Shown piece after piece: positions 40,632-49,967 of a DNA stretch of 64,000 nt. The notes beneath the pieces were generated by a model. The model was not told the origin of the DNA, made no database searches, and saw nothing but the letters and a program-made list of their open reading frames with translations. A program made the position numbers and the translations under genes. Origin of the DNA: Billgrantia lactosivorans (GTDB lineage Bacteria > Pseudomonadota > Gammaproteobacteria > Pseudomonadales > Halomonadaceae); assembly GCF_003254665.1 (NCBI RefSeq), contig NZ_QHGY01000007.1:82894-146893 (forward strand). The letters run 5' to 3'. The stretch's first letter is position 1; each line of letters opens with the position of its first letter.

Positions 40632-40781
40632 ACTGACATACCGAGTAATTTTGTAAGGAGACCCGACAAACTTTTGCCTCTGAAGGGTAGGGACGAATTG
40701 ACAGCAAGAATGAGCACCGAAATCCCGCCGAACGCCATTAACATTTTCCCTTCTCAGCATCGCCAACCCTCGTCAGATTGA
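40626..40781 (+). CDS. Possible 51-residue protein
   Basis: A short frame with an excellent GGAGGAG site, read MVTDIPSNFVRRPDKLLPLK onward. No family is recognised. It is supported mainly by the ribosome binding site, the enclosing hairpin and its place in the series of element genes. It may be a leader or a small regulator. Uncertain. Confidence 0.4.
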   Translation: MVTDIPSNFVRRPDKLLPLKGRDELTARMSTEIPPNAINIFPSQHRQPSSD

Positions 40782-40809
40782 GCCAAGTACCCACTGTCGA
40801 GAGCCCTCA

Positions 40810-42627
40810 ATGCTCAAGCGCCTGCTGAAACAGAAGAAATATGCCGACACTACAGCTTTTCCACATGAACGGGGATGGTGGGTGCCGCTGAAGGGGACGG
40901 AGCTGCTCGACACACCGTATCGGCAGCAGATCCTCAAGTCGCTGTGGGATCTCACCTCGCTGACACAGCCGGTATTCGATGACTTTGTGAGTCTTCCACT
41001 GAAGCGCTACGCGGAGCTGGTACAACTGCTACCCGCCTCGGAGAACCACCACCACGCCTATGCCGGAGGCATGCTCGACCACGCGCTTGAGACCGTCAGC
41101 TTTGCTCTGAGGCTGCGGCGACAGCATCTGCTACCACCAGGGGGCACTCCCGAAGAACAGGCGTCCGTAGGAGAGCTCTGGACGATCGCGGTGGTCTACG
41201 CAGCCCTGCTGCACGACATTGCGAAGGTCTTGGTCGACATTGAAATTATCCTCCAGGACGGGCGCGTCTGGCGGCTGTGGCAGGGGATAATCCCCACGCC
41301 TTATCGGGTGCAGTACCGTCAGGGCCGTGATTATCAGCTTCATCAGGTAAGTAACGGCCTGCTGTGTCAGCAGCTTCTGGACAGCAGGGGGCTGGATTGG
41401 CTGAATTCAGATCCCGCTGTGTTCGGGCAGTTCATGTACACAATAACAGGGCACTCACACGAGTCAGGCATCATCGGCGAGATCGTCTCACAGGCGGATC
41501 GGGCGAGTGTGGCCAGCTCCTTGGGTGGCAATCCTGCTAGAGCGCTCGAGGCCCCCGTCGAGTCGCTGCAACGCAAGCTGGTCGATGCCCTCCGGTTCCT
41601 GGTCAAAGAGCGACTCCCCTTGAATTCGCCCCGAGCCCCGGCATACCTGACTGCGGATGGGCTGTGGATCGTCGCGCCCAGCGTTCCCAATCAGCTCAAA
41701 GCCTATCTGCTTCAGCATGGCGTAGGTGGAGTACCTTCGAACACCGCCCGTATGTATGACGAAATGCAGGCCCACGGGTTGATAGTAGAGACAGGAGATG
41801 GCAACGCGGTGTGGAAGGCGGACGTCCAGATAGGGGAGTGGCAGGCTTCCTTAAGTTTTCTCAAGCTGGCTCCTTCGGTGATCTGGGGAGCCGGAGAGGA
41901 GAGGCCGCCGTTGCTCGCTGGCACCTTGCGTGTCACGGGAGCGGAATCGACTAAGGAGACAGGCGGTATGGAGGTAGAACATGAGACGGCGCCACCAGTT
42001 GCGCCTCGCTCTACCGTGCCCACCGTTAATCGGCTTCATGAGCAGGAATTCGAGCCTCAGGACGTGGGGCGGGAGAAAGCGGACACTGAGACGACGGCCA
42101 GCGCACTGGATCTCGAGGATATCGTGTCGCTGATCACTGACAAAGATTGTAGCGATAATCGGACAGACAGCGTAGGAAACGATGGGCATGCTATCCCCTC
42201 GGCTAATTTAGAAGCTGTCGAGCGAGAGGGGCGTGGCGAGACGGATGACCTTGGCCAAGCGTTCTTGCATTGGCTGAACTCGGGCCTGGCATCGAAGAGG
42301 ATCATCGTAAATGATGCTAAAGCGGCAGTCCATGTCGTCGAAGGGACATATTTCCTGGTGAGCCCAGGGATATTTCGGCGCTTCTGTAATGAAACTTTTG
42401 GCTCTGATTCGAAGTGGGAAAAAGTGCAGAGGCGTTTCCAAAAGCTGGGGCTGCATCAGAGAACGGCAAGCAATACGAATATCTTCAAGGTTTCCGTGCA
42501 AGGGCCCAACAGGAAGGGGAGCGTGCTCAAGGGTTACTTGTTGAAGTCCGAATCCAGCATGAAGCCCCATGCCCGAGACAACGTCTATCTCTCTCTCATC
42601 AAGGATGAGGCAGAGCAAGATGCGTAA
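40810..42627 (+). CDS. mobH: MobH-family relaxase (TraI_2 domain)
   Basis: A protein of 605 residues. The N-terminal relaxase domain has the MobH histidine motif NHHHAYAGGMLDHALETVSF and the HD motif LLHDIAKVLVDIEI, with a further GHSHESG. The C-terminal part has the helix-turn-helix-like TraI_2_C region (QAFLHWLNSGLASKRIIVND, FRRFCNETFGS). It nicks the transfer origin of conjugative elements of the SXT/PAPI type. The coupling protein and mating-pair genes are not in the window, so the element is either larger to the left or only mobilisable. It overlaps the integrase gene by eight bases. Confidence 0.9.
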   Translation: MLKRLLKQKKYADTTAFPHERGWWVPLKGTELLDTPYRQQILKSLWDLTSLTQPVFDDFVSLPLKRYAELVQLLPASENHHHAYAGGMLDHALETVSFALRLRRQHLLPPGGTPEEQASVGELWTIAVVYAALLHDIAKVLVDIEIILQDGRVWRLWQGIIPTPYRVQYRQGRDYQLHQVSNGLLCQQLLDSRGLDWLNSDPAVFGQFMYTITGHSHESGIIGEIVSQADRASVASSLGGNPARALEAPVESLQRKLVDALRFLVKERLPLNSPRAPAYLTADGLWIVAPSVPNQLKAYLLQHGVGGVPSNTARMYDEMQAHGLIVETGDGNAVWKADVQIGEWQASLSFLKLAPSVIWGAGEERPPLLAGTLRVTGAESTKETGGMEVEHETAPPVAPRSTVPTVNRLHEQEFEPQDVGREKADTETTASALDLEDIVSLITDKDCSDNRTDSVGNDGHAIPSANLEAVEREGRGETDDLGQAFLHWLNSGLASKRIIVNDAKAAVHVVEGTYFLVSPGIFRRFCNETFGSDSKWEKVQRRFQKLGLHQRTASNTNIFKVSVQGPNRKGSVLKGYLLKSESSMKPHARDNVYLSLIKDEAEQDA

Positions 42628-43579
42628 CTGTACCTTCGATGAAGTGTTGCAAGAGATGTTTATCGAACGATGGCTAGCGCCCAAAAGCCAGTCATCATAC
42701 CTGGGGCCGGTAAGTTATTTTCAGCGCTACATCGGTGATCACGTGCTTCCCTCGGAAGTCAAACGAGCTGATGTCATGGCATGGCGTGCCGCAATCGTCC
42801 AGTCCGGGCGCAACCCCTCGGGCATCGCGGAGACCAGTTGGAACAATTACGCCAGACACCTGAAAAGCGTCTACCGTTTTGGCATATCGCATGAGCTGAT
42901 ACCACTAAACAAATCGCCTTTCGAAGGGGTGTTCCTGCGAGAGAAGAAAAAAGGACGCAAAACGCTGAAAGACACGGATATCGTCTTTGCAAGGGAGACG
43001 CTCGAGCTCTGCCGGCGGTACGAGGTGGTGAAAGGGGAGCCAGCTCCGATCCACCCGGCCTGGTTCTGGCAAGTGGTCCTCGAAACCTTCTACCATACCG
43101 GGATTCGCCTGAACCAACTGCTGAGCATCAAGCCGGTCGATGTCCACCTGAAGAAGCGCCGCCTGACGGCATCGGCCGAAGGGGCCAAGAACCGGATCGA
43201 AGCCACCCTGCCCATCACCGACGCGCTGTATCCCCACCTCTCCACCTTGATGACCGCCGCCCATGCGATGGGCTTTCGTCGCTCGGATCAGTTGTTCAAT
43301 GTCAACCGCTTCAGCGAACGGCATAGCCGCGACACCATGGACATCTGGCAGGTCGAGGGTTTCTTCCGTCGCCTATCCAAATTCTGCGGCAGTCGAGTGA
43401 CGCCCCATCGCTTTCGCCATTCGCTGGCCACGGACCTGATGCGCAGTCCGGAGCGGGACCTCTACCTGACCCAGCAGATCTGTGGTCATACCGACATTCG
43501 CTCAACGCTGGAGTACGTGGCCCCCGACTTGAATGCCCTGCGGCGGTATCTGGAGCAGAGACACGCCACTCGCGCCTGA
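42620..43579 (+). CDS. int: Tyrosine recombinase/integrase of the element
   Basis: A protein of 319 residues from the ATG at 42620 (in-frame ATGs at 42602 and 42569 would lengthen it). An N-terminal SAM-like domain (SQSSYLGPVSYFQRYIGDHV) is followed by the catalytic domain. Catalytic residues are Arg in FYHTGIRLNQLLS, His-x2-Arg in TPHRFRHSLATDLM, His in QQICGHTDIRSTLEYV, and Tyr in that same segment. It lies last in the element and points towards the tRNA-Thr fragment 180 bases on, as expected for a tRNA-targeting integrase. It catalyses insertion and excision. All active-site residues are present. Confidence 0.93.
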   Translation: MRNCTFDEVLQEMFIERWLAPKSQSSYLGPVSYFQRYIGDHVLPSEVKRADVMAWRAAIVQSGRNPSGIAETSWNNYARHLKSVYRFGISHELIPLNKSPFEGVFLREKKKGRKTLKDTDIVFARETLELCRRYEVVKGEPAPIHPAWFWQVVLETFYHTGIRLNQLLSIKPVDVHLKKRRLTASAEGAKNRIEATLPITDALYPHLSTLMTAAHAMGFRRSDQLFNVNRFSERHSRDTMDIWQVEGFFRRLSKFCGSRVTPHRFRHSLATDLMRSPERDLYLTQQICGHTDIRSTLEYVAPDLNALRRYLEQRHATRA

Positions 43580-43761
43580 CCGATAGGGGAGGGAGCTTCC
43601 GTCGGCCAGGATATACCCCCCCCCTCCCTTGACAAGGGCAAGCCAATCTACTGGAATTGCAGGGCAACCTGGTGATTCAGCGAATTGATTTGTCATTGTT
43701 CTGCGACCAGCCACTTCAGGTATTTCAAGAGGTTATGGCCTTTGCGCGTTACACCGATGTG

Positions 43762-43814
43762 GCAACTGACTTGTAATCAGTAGGTCCCGGGTTCGACTCC
43801 TGGTGCCGGCACCA
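43762..43814 (+). other. 3' fragment of tRNA-Thr(TGT): probable attachment site (attR)
   Basis: The 53 bases match the 3' part of tRNA-Thr: anticodon arm ACTGA/TCAGT with anticodon TGT at 43772-43774, the variable and T arms (GGTTCGACTCC) and the encoded CCA. The acceptor and D-arm half is missing; the bases before 43762 cannot form them. This is what the distal att site of a tRNA-integrated element looks like. The intact gene should be at the other end, outside the window. Confidence 0.85.
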
Positions 43815-43861
43815 TCCAGAACCTGGCTTGGCATTCGGGAAATCAGCGATGTGCAGCTATC

Positions 43862-43888
43862 AAAACCGCCTCGATGGGCGGTTTTTTT
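43862..43888 (+). terminator. Intrinsic terminator after the tRNA fragment
   Basis: AAACCGCC and GGGCGGTTT around a short loop, then a T run. It is probably the original terminator of the tRNA-Thr gene, now cut off from its promoter. Confidence 0.8.
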
Positions 43889-44045
43889 CGTTCATGCGTA
43901 ACAGCATGCGTAACCACTCGGCTTGGCCTAATCCCTGCCTGCGGGCGGCATCAGTGGCACGCCCGTGTCGTCGGTCATCATCGCATCGGAGCGATGGCCG
44001 CTGGCCCGGAGCGGGAGCCACCACGACAGCGCGGGCGGCGCGCCG

Positions 44046-44591
44046 TCATGGCTGATGCGCGCGGCTCATCAGAAACAGGGCGCCCGCCAGCGCCAGCACC
44101 GACAACGCCAGGTAGATGGCCTCCAGCGGTGTCTGGAAACGGATGTCGACGACGGCGCGGAAGAACTCGATGATGACCGCGAGGATGACGACGCGGGCGA
44201 TCTTGTCCTTGAGCTGGTCGAAGGACTGGACGTTGAACGGGTGTCCCGGCGCGTGTTCCTCGGCCAGCTCGATGGGAGAAACGAACAGCCGGTAGACGCC
44301 GAGCCCGAAGATCAGCAGCACGATCGCCACCAGATAGATGTCGATGGCCATGACCACGCTGGGGACGACAGTGTCGTGAATGTCCGGGCCGCCCCCGACG
44401 AGGTAGTAACCGGCGGTGGCCAGCACCAGCTTCAAGATATCCATGGTGCCGATGATGAACAGCGCCAGGGCGGCGGCCAGGCTGGGAATGACGGCCAGCA
44501 GCACGAGGTAGCGGCTGCTCCACAGCCAGCGTTCGAAGCGCCGCTCCCAGCGGCCTTGACCAGGCGTGGGCGGTTCCGGTGTCGACGGCAT
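44046..44591 (-). CDS. UPF0114/YqhA-family membrane protein
   Basis: A protein of 181 residues with four predicted membrane helices: LLAVIPSLAAALALFIIGT, VVMAIDIYLVAIVLLIFGLG, VVILAVIIEFFRAVVDI and AIYLALSVLALAGALFLM. The SSRYLVLLAVIPSL and LFVSPIEL stretches are typical of the YqhA family, whose function is unknown. It is the first core gene beyond the element and is divergent from ectD. The gap of 240 bases to ectD contains both promoters; no osmotic signature is recognisable. Confidence 0.88.
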   Translation of the reverse strand: MPSTPEPPTPGQGRWERRFERWLWSSRYLVLLAVIPSLAAALALFIIGTMDILKLVLATAGYYLVGGGPDIHDTVVPSVVMAIDIYLVAIVLLIFGLGVYRLFVSPIELAEEHAPGHPFNVQSFDQLKDKIARVVILAVIIEFFRAVVDIRFQTPLEAIYLALSVLALAGALFLMSRAHQP

Positions 44592-44831
44592 GCGGGTCTC
44601 CTGGCGATGGAAACTGGAGTGACGAGCGCTCGCCGCTCCTCGATGCCGCTAATGTAGCAAGCCGAGCCGGGCCGATGCCATGGGAAAAGCCGGCCCACGC
44701 CAAGCTCTTGAAAGCGCAGCCCACCGCCACCACATCATCGCTGCAAGGCCCTGTTGGGCCTCCCACCGCGGCGCTACGCCGTTGCACGAGTTGGGGCTGA
44801 AACTGATCACGGATACACAGGAGGTGATTGG

Positions 44832-45824
44832 ATGACAGTGCAGACTTCGTCCAACCGTAAGCTGAAGCAGGCAACCGATTACGCCGGTAGCGACACCCTG
44901 ACCTCTCAGGTCGACAGCGTGCTCGAACGCGTTCGCGATGCCTATCCCACCCGGCTGGCCGAGCCGCTCGACACCCTGTGGCTGGAGCGACAGGAGGAGG
45001 TGGTGCGTGGCCGTGCCGACGAGGGGCCGCTGAGTCAGGCGCAGCTCGACGAGTTCGAGCGCAAGGGCTTCCTGTTCGAGCCAAATTTCATCGCCGGGGA
45101 GGAGCTCGACGAACTGCGCCGCGAACTGAGCGCGCTGCTCAATCGCGACGACTTCCGCGGCCGCGACTTCAGCATCACCGAACCCGACAGCCAGGAGATC
45201 CGCTCGCTGTTCGCGGTGCACTACCTGTCCGAGCGCTTCGCCGCTCTGGCACGCGACGAGCGCCTGGTGGGGCGAGTGCGCCAGATCCTCGGCGGCGACG
45301 CCTACGTGCATCAGTCGCGCATCAACTACAAGCCGGGCTTCGAAGGCAAGGGCTTCAGCTGGCACTCCGACTTCGAGACCTGGCACGCCGAGGACGGCAT
45401 GCCGGCCATGCATGCGGTCAGCGCCTCGATCGTGCTGACCGACAACCATGAGTTCAATGGCCCGCTGATGCTGATTCCCGGCTCACACAAGGTCTTCGTG
45501 CCGTGCCTGGGCAAGACGCCCGACGACCACCATCGCCAGTCGCTCAAGCGACAGGAGTTCGGGGTGCCGGGCCGTGAGGCGCTGCGCGAGCTGGTCGCCC
45601 GCCACGGCATCGAGGCGCCGAAGGGGGCGGCAGGCGGCCTGTTGCTGTTCGACTGCAATACACTGCACGGCTCCAACGCCAACATGTCGCCGGACCCGCG
45701 CAGCAATGTCTTCTTCGTCTACAACCGGCGCGACAACGCCTGCGTCGAGCCATTCGCCGCGCGTCGCCGGCGGCCGAGCTTCCTGGCGCATTCGCCGGAC
45801 GAACCCTGGACCCCGGAGGACTGA
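44832..45824 (+). CDS. ectD: Ectoine hydroxylase (Fe(II)/2-oxoglutarate dioxygenase)
   Basis: A protein of 330 residues, the usual size for EctD. The iron ligands are in FSWHSDFETWHAEDGMPAMH (His-x-Asp) and FDCNTLHGSNANMSPD (His). The 2-oxoglutarate ligand Arg is in the following SNVFFVYNRRDN region. The signature HSDFETWHAEDGMP is specific for ectoine hydroxylases. The enzyme converts ectoine to 5-hydroxyectoine, a heat and salt protectant. The start at 44832 has a near-perfect GGAGGTGA ribosome binding site. ectABC is not in the window; an unlinked ectD is normal in Halomonas. This gene strongly supports a moderate halophile. Confidence 0.95.
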   Translation: MTVQTSSNRKLKQATDYAGSDTLTSQVDSVLERVRDAYPTRLAEPLDTLWLERQEEVVRGRADEGPLSQAQLDEFERKGFLFEPNFIAGEELDELRRELSALLNRDDFRGRDFSITEPDSQEIRSLFAVHYLSERFAALARDERLVGRVRQILGGDAYVHQSRINYKPGFEGKGFSWHSDFETWHAEDGMPAMHAVSASIVLTDNHEFNGPLMLIPGSHKVFVPCLGKTPDDHHRQSLKRQEFGVPGREALRELVARHGIEAPKGAAGGLLLFDCNTLHGSNANMSPDPRSNVFFVYNRRDNACVEPFAARRRRPSFLAHSPDEPWTPED

Positions 45825-45930
45825 CCCCTCGAGGGGCGTCGCGAATGGATGGAACGGAGCGCATGGTGCGGTAGACTGTTAGGCTTGCCGTCGAGATGCG
45901 GCACGCATAACGAGAAGGAGAAGACCCGCC

Positions 45931-46596
45931 ATGCGCTTTGTCCCCCGCTTCACCGATGGTCAGGCGTTTTCCCATCCGCTGGGCAAGATCGTCTGCGTCG
46001 GCCGCAACTACGCCGACCACGCCAAGGAGCTGAACAACCCGATACCCAGCGAGCCGCTGCTGTTCATCAAGCCTGCCACCAGCGCGGCCAGCTTCGATGC
46101 GCCCATCGAGGCGCCGTTTGCACGCGGCGAGGTTCACTTCGAGGCCGAGCTGGCGCTGCTGATCGGCGAGCGGCTGACCCACGCCACCGCGGACGAGGCC
46201 GAGCGGGCCGTCGTCGGCATCGGCCTGGCGCTCGACCTGACCCTGCGCGACGTCCAGGCTCGCCTCAAGGAGAAGGGCCAGCCCTGGGAAGTGGCCAAGG
46301 CTTTCGACGGTGCCTGCCCGCTGACCGACTTCCTGCCGTTGAGTCGCGTCCCGAACTGGAACGCGCTGACCTTCGAGCTGGAGATCGACGGCGAGCTGCG
46401 CCAGCACGGCGAGGGCGCCGACATGCTGTTCCCGGTCCCCACCCTGGTGGCCGAGATGAGCCGCCATTTCACCCTCGAGCCCGGCGACGTGGTGCTGACC
46501 GGCACGCCGGCGGGCGTCGGCGAACTGCCGCGCGGCGCCAACCTGCGCCTGACCCTGACCGGCGGGCTGGAGGTCAGTGGTCGAGTGGCGGAGTAG
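45931..46596 (+). CDS. Fumarylacetoacetate hydrolase-family protein (YcgM-like)
   Basis: A protein of 221 residues with the FAH C-terminal fold only. Motifs: IVCVGRNYADHAKEL at the start, metal-binding VHFEAELALLIG, and VLTGTPAGVGELPRGANLRL near the end. Relatives are acylpyruvate hydrolases or oxaloacetate decarboxylases. It stands alone 106 bases after ectD and is convergent with speA across a strong terminator, so its physiological substrate is not indicated. The ATG at 45931 follows GAAGGAG. Confidence 0.88.
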   Translation: MRFVPRFTDGQAFSHPLGKIVCVGRNYADHAKELNNPIPSEPLLFIKPATSAASFDAPIEAPFARGEVHFEAELALLIGERLTHATADEAERAVVGIGLALDLTLRDVQARLKEKGQPWEVAKAFDGACPLTDFLPLSRVPNWNALTFELEIDGELRQHGEGADMLFPVPTLVAEMSRHFTLEPGDVVLTGTPAGVGELPRGANLRLTLTGGLEVSGRVAE

Positions 46597-46629
46597 CCGC
46601 CCGGCTGATCGCCAGCTCAATACACGAGA

Positions 46630-46664
46630 AACGCCCCCTCGGCCTGTCAGGTCGAGGGGGCGTT
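46630..46664. terminator. Bidirectional terminator
   Basis: AACGCCCCCTCG (46630-46641) and CGAGGGGGCGTT (46653-46664) pair perfectly over 12 bases. It lies between the convergent FAH-family gene and speA. Confidence 0.8.
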
Positions 46665-46685
46665 CGCTTTGCGGCGGGTGGCGGA

Positions 46686-48608
46686 TCACTCCAGGTAGGT
46701 ATAGCCCTGCAGGCCGGCCGAGAGATCGTCGAGGAAGTGCGCCTGCTGTTCGGCAGACAGGCCGCTGTCGGCCAGTTGTCCGGCGAGCCGGTCACGCAGC
46801 ACCTTGGCGTCGAAGTTGACGTAGGCCAGCACGTCGGAGACGCGGTCGCCCTGCTGCGCGTGGCTGAGCACCCAGTCGCCGTTTTCGTCCAGCGCGGCAT
46901 CGACGGAATCGGTGTCGCCGAACAGGTTGTGCAGGTCGCCGAGGATTTCCTGATAGGCGCCGACCAGGAAGAAGCCCAGCAGGCGCTCCTCGTCCTCGCG
47001 CCACTCCGGCAGCGGCAGGGTGGTCTCCACGCCCTGGCCGTCGACGTAGCCGTCGATGCGGCCATCGCTGTCGCAGGTGATGTCCTGGATCACGCCGCGG
47101 CGGGTGGGTTCGCGGTTGAGCCCGGTGAGCGGCAGGACGGGGAAGATCTGGTCGATGCCCCAGACGTCGGGTACCGACTGGAACAGCGAGAAGTTGACGA
47201 ACAGCTTGTCGGCGAGCTTCTCGGCGAGCTCGTCGACGATCTCGCGATGGGCGCGGTTGCGGCTGTCGAGGCGCTCGCGCAGCCGCGCGCAGGCGGCGAA
47301 GTAGACGCCCTCCGCCTCGGCGCGCACGGTGATGTCGGCCAGTCCCATGAGGAAGCGATCGTGCATCTCGCTCATCGCCTGCAGCAGGTCGTGCCACGCC
47401 TCGACCAGCTCGCGCGGCTCCACCGCGTTGCCCAGCAGGTCGTGTACGCGCCACAGCTCGTCGAGCTGGGGATCGTCCTCGGCCAGGCGCTCGGGCGCCC
47501 GGTCGTTGACCCGCTCCTCGCCGATCACGTTGGCGATCAGCACGGCGTGGTGCGCGGTGAGGGCCCGGCCCGACTCGCTGATCAGGTGCGGGTGAGGGAT
47601 CTCCGCCTCGTTGCAGGCCTGGGCGAAGGCGCTGACAACGTTGCGGGCGTATTCGCGCATTGAGTAGTTGATCGAGCAGAAGCTGCGCGAGCGGGTCCCC
47701 TCGTAGTCGATGCCCAGCCCGCCGCCGACGTCGACGGTATCGATCGGCGCGCCCAGCGCCAGCAGGCTCTGGTAGAAGCGCGCGCACTCGCGCAGGCCGA
47801 CCTGGATATCGCGGATGTTGGCGATCTGCGAGCCCAGGTGGAAGTGCACCAGCTGCAGGCTGGCCAGCGAGCCGGCCTCGCGCAGGCGCTCCACCACGGC
47901 CAGCATCTGTCCCGCGGTCAAGCCGAACTTGGACTTCTCGCCGCCGGTATCCTGCCACTTGCCCATGCCCACCGAGGCCAGGCGCGCGCGCAGGCCGATG
48001 CGCGGCGTGACGCCCAGGCTCTCGGCCTCCTCCAGGATCAGCGGCAGTTCGGAGAACTTCTCCACCACCAGGTAGACCCGATGGCCGAGCTTCTCGCCCA
48101 TCAGTGCCAGGCGGATATACTCGCGATCCTTGTAGCCGTTGCACACGATCAGCGACGGTCCGTCGGCGGAGAGCGCCAGCACGGCCAGCAGCTCCGGCTT
48201 GCTGCCGGCCTCGAGGCCGACACGGCCGTGGCCGCGCTCGCGGGTGGCGAGGATCTCCTCGACCACGCGGCGCTGCTGGTTGACCTTGATCGGGTAGACG
48301 GCGGTGTAGCCACCGACGTACTCCTCCTCGTTCATGGCCAGGTCGAAGGCCTCGCACAGCTGTTCGACGCGGTCGTGGAGAATGTCGCTGAAGCGCACCA
48401 GCACCGGCAGGCGCAGGCCGGCCTCGCGCAGCTGGTCCACCAGCGGCGCCAGCGGCAAGGCGGGGCCCTCGGTTTCACTGCCGAGTGGGCGCACCAGGGC
48501 GTGGCCGCTGTCGTCGACGTCGAAATAGCCGCTGCCCCACTGGTCGATGTTCCAGGTACGGCGCGCACGCTGGGCGGGACCGGAGGCAGCTCCCATGGAT
48601 AGGCTCAT
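46686..48608 (-). CDS. speA: Biosynthetic arginine decarboxylase
   Basis: A protein of 640 residues from the ATG at 48608 (an open frame continues upstream but would run into the kinase gene). It is a fold-III PLP enzyme: the PLP Lys is in VYPIKVNQQRRVVEEIL, and other conserved parts are CNGYKDREYIRLAL, LVHFHLGSQIANI and the glycine loop DVGGGLGIDYEGT. It makes agmatine for putrescine synthesis. Its ATG overlaps the stop of the homoserine kinase gene by four bases (ATGA), so the two are translationally coupled although metabolically unrelated. E. coli SpeA has 658 residues. Confidence 0.95.
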   Translation of the reverse strand: MSLSMGAASGPAQRARRTWNIDQWGSGYFDVDDSGHALVRPLGSETEGPALPLAPLVDQLREAGLRLPVLVRFSDILHDRVEQLCEAFDLAMNEEEYVGGYTAVYPIKVNQQRRVVEEILATRERGHGRVGLEAGSKPELLAVLALSADGPSLIVCNGYKDREYIRLALMGEKLGHRVYLVVEKFSELPLILEEAESLGVTPRIGLRARLASVGMGKWQDTGGEKSKFGLTAGQMLAVVERLREAGSLASLQLVHFHLGSQIANIRDIQVGLRECARFYQSLLALGAPIDTVDVGGGLGIDYEGTRSRSFCSINYSMREYARNVVSAFAQACNEAEIPHPHLISESGRALTAHHAVLIANVIGEERVNDRAPERLAEDDPQLDELWRVHDLLGNAVEPRELVEAWHDLLQAMSEMHDRFLMGLADITVRAEAEGVYFAACARLRERLDSRNRAHREIVDELAEKLADKLFVNFSLFQSVPDVWGIDQIFPVLPLTGLNREPTRRGVIQDITCDSDGRIDGYVDGQGVETTLPLPEWREDEERLLGFFLVGAYQEILGDLHNLFGDTDSVDAALDENGDWVLSHAQQGDRVSDVLAYVNFDAKVLRDRLAGQLADSGLSAEQQAHFLDDLSAGLQGYTYLE

Positions 48609-49567
48609 GTGTTGCTCGCTTCGGGCAGGGGCAGAGCGCCTAGTTTCAGGCGTGCCGTGAGGATGGTATGGAACTGCGCCGGGTCGTGCGGCGTCAGGTC
48701 GTGGGCCGGCGGGTCCACGTAGACCACCAGCAGCCGCGACAACCAGTAGCGCAGGGCGGTCATGCGCAGCATCGTCGGCCACACCTCGCGCTCGGCCGAG
48801 GTCAGCGGTCGGCGGGCCTGGTAGGCGCGCAGGATGGCATCGTGGCGATCGCGATCCAGGCGCCCCTCGGGGCCAGACGCCCAGTCGTTGATGACGATGG
48901 CCAGGTCGAACAGCAGGTCACCGGTACAGCCGTTGTAGAAATCGATCAGGCCACCGAGGCGATCGCCCTCGAACAGCGTATTGTCGCGAAACAGGTCTCC
49001 GTGCAGCGCACCGTGGGGCAGCTCCGGCGCGGCACCGAATACCCCCTGGTAGAGCTCCACCTCGTCCTTCATCAGGGCCTGGTCCTCGGGCGAGAGATAG
49101 CCCAGCACCTTGTGGTGCATGGCCACCAGCCAGTTGAGGTCGCGCGGGTTGGGACGGTGGCCGGGAAAATGCTGGGAGACCACGTGCATGCGCCCCAGTG
49201 CGTCGCCCAGCGCCTGGCACTGCGCCAGGTTGGGCGCCATGGGATGACGGCCGGGCAGCCGCGGGAACAGCAGCGAAGGCTTGCCGGCCAGGCTGTGCAG
49301 GGCGATACCCTCGCGGTCGTGCACCGGCCCCGGCACCGGCAGACGATGCTCGTCGAGGTAGTCGAGCAGGTCGACGAAGAACGGCAGCTCCTCGTGCTCG
49401 CCCTGTTCGAACAGGGTCAGCACCAGCTCGCGGCGGTCGGTGGTGACGAAGAAGGTGGTGTTCTCGGTGCCGCCGGCGACTCCCTCCAGGGAGACCAGGC
49501 TGCCGACGTCGAAACGCCTGAGGAACTCCGCGACCTGTGCGTCGCTCAACGGGGTGAATACGGCCAT
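48605..49567 (-). CDS. thrB: Homoserine kinase (APH-fold type)
   Basis: A protein of 320 residues from the ATG at 49567 (an upstream in-frame start would add 27 but lacks support). Start motif MAVFTPLSDAQVAEFLRRFD, then GVAGGTENTTFFV as nucleotide-binding loop. The kinase catalytic loop is HGALHGDLFRDNTLF, with GGLIDFYNGCTGDLLFDLAI as the metal-binding Asp segment. This aminoglycoside-phosphotransferase-like form replaces the GHMP-type ThrB in Pseudomonas and Halomonas. It phosphorylates homoserine on the way to threonine. It is coupled to speA. Confidence 0.92.
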   Translation of the reverse strand: MAVFTPLSDAQVAEFLRRFDVGSLVSLEGVAGGTENTTFFVTTDRRELVLTLFEQGEHEELPFFVDLLDYLDEHRLPVPGPVHDREGIALHSLAGKPSLLFPRLPGRHPMAPNLAQCQALGDALGRMHVVSQHFPGHRPNPRDLNWLVAMHHKVLGYLSPEDQALMKDEVELYQGVFGAAPELPHGALHGDLFRDNTLFEGDRLGGLIDFYNGCTGDLLFDLAIVINDWASGPEGRLDRDRHDAILRAYQARRPLTSAEREVWPTMLRMTALRYWLSRLLVVYVDPPAHDLTPHDPAQFHTILTARLKLGALPLPEASNT

Positions 49568-49676
49568 GTGTCTCTCGCCCAGGTTGCCAAGCCGCCTATT
49601 GTAGCGACTTGGCACTGCGATGCACGTCCGCAGGACACGTTCCGGCACCCACCCGCCATCGAGCCCGTGGCAACGG

Positions 49677-49967
49677 CTAGAAGCGCATCAGGACCCATTC
49701 GGGGATGGCGATCCTGTCGCCCTCCTGGCGCTCGAAGTTGCCGTCGCCGTCATGGTCGACCAGGAAGTAGCTGGGCCCTCGGCGCGGACGGATCTCGATG
49801 GCGTAGAGCTGGCCGTTGACGCGGTACTCGCGAATGGTGCGGTCCTCCTCCTGGCGGATGGTGATGTCGGGCTCGACATCGGCAGAGGATTGGGCCAGGG
49901 CAGGCGCGGCGGCCACCAGGCCGAGGGACAGCAGTGTTACAGCGAGGAAACGGCAAGAAACTGTCAT
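49677..49967 (-). CDS. DUF2782-family exported protein
   Basis: A protein of 96 residues with a signal peptide (to AAAPALAQ) and a short acidic domain: DVEPDITIRQEEDRTIREYR, QLYAIEIRPRRGPSYFLVDH, ending PEWVLMRF. DUF2782 proteins often lie between thrB and polA in this group of bacteria, as here. The start at 49967 has a GGAGGT site. Periplasmic, function unknown. Confidence 0.88.
   Translation of the reverse strand: MTVSCRFLAVTLLSLGLVAAAPALAQSSADVEPDITIRQEEDRTIREYRVNGQLYAIEIRPRRGPSYFLVDHDGDGNFERQEGDRIAIPEWVLMRF

Noticed and set aside
43735..43814. A complete tRNA-Thr gene
   Set aside because: Only the 3' 53 bases match; the acceptor 5' strand and D arm are absent.
45849..47663. A 604-codon plus-strand frame spanning the FAH-family gene and part of speA
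   Set aside because: It runs across two genuine convergent genes and a terminator; its translation is low complexity.
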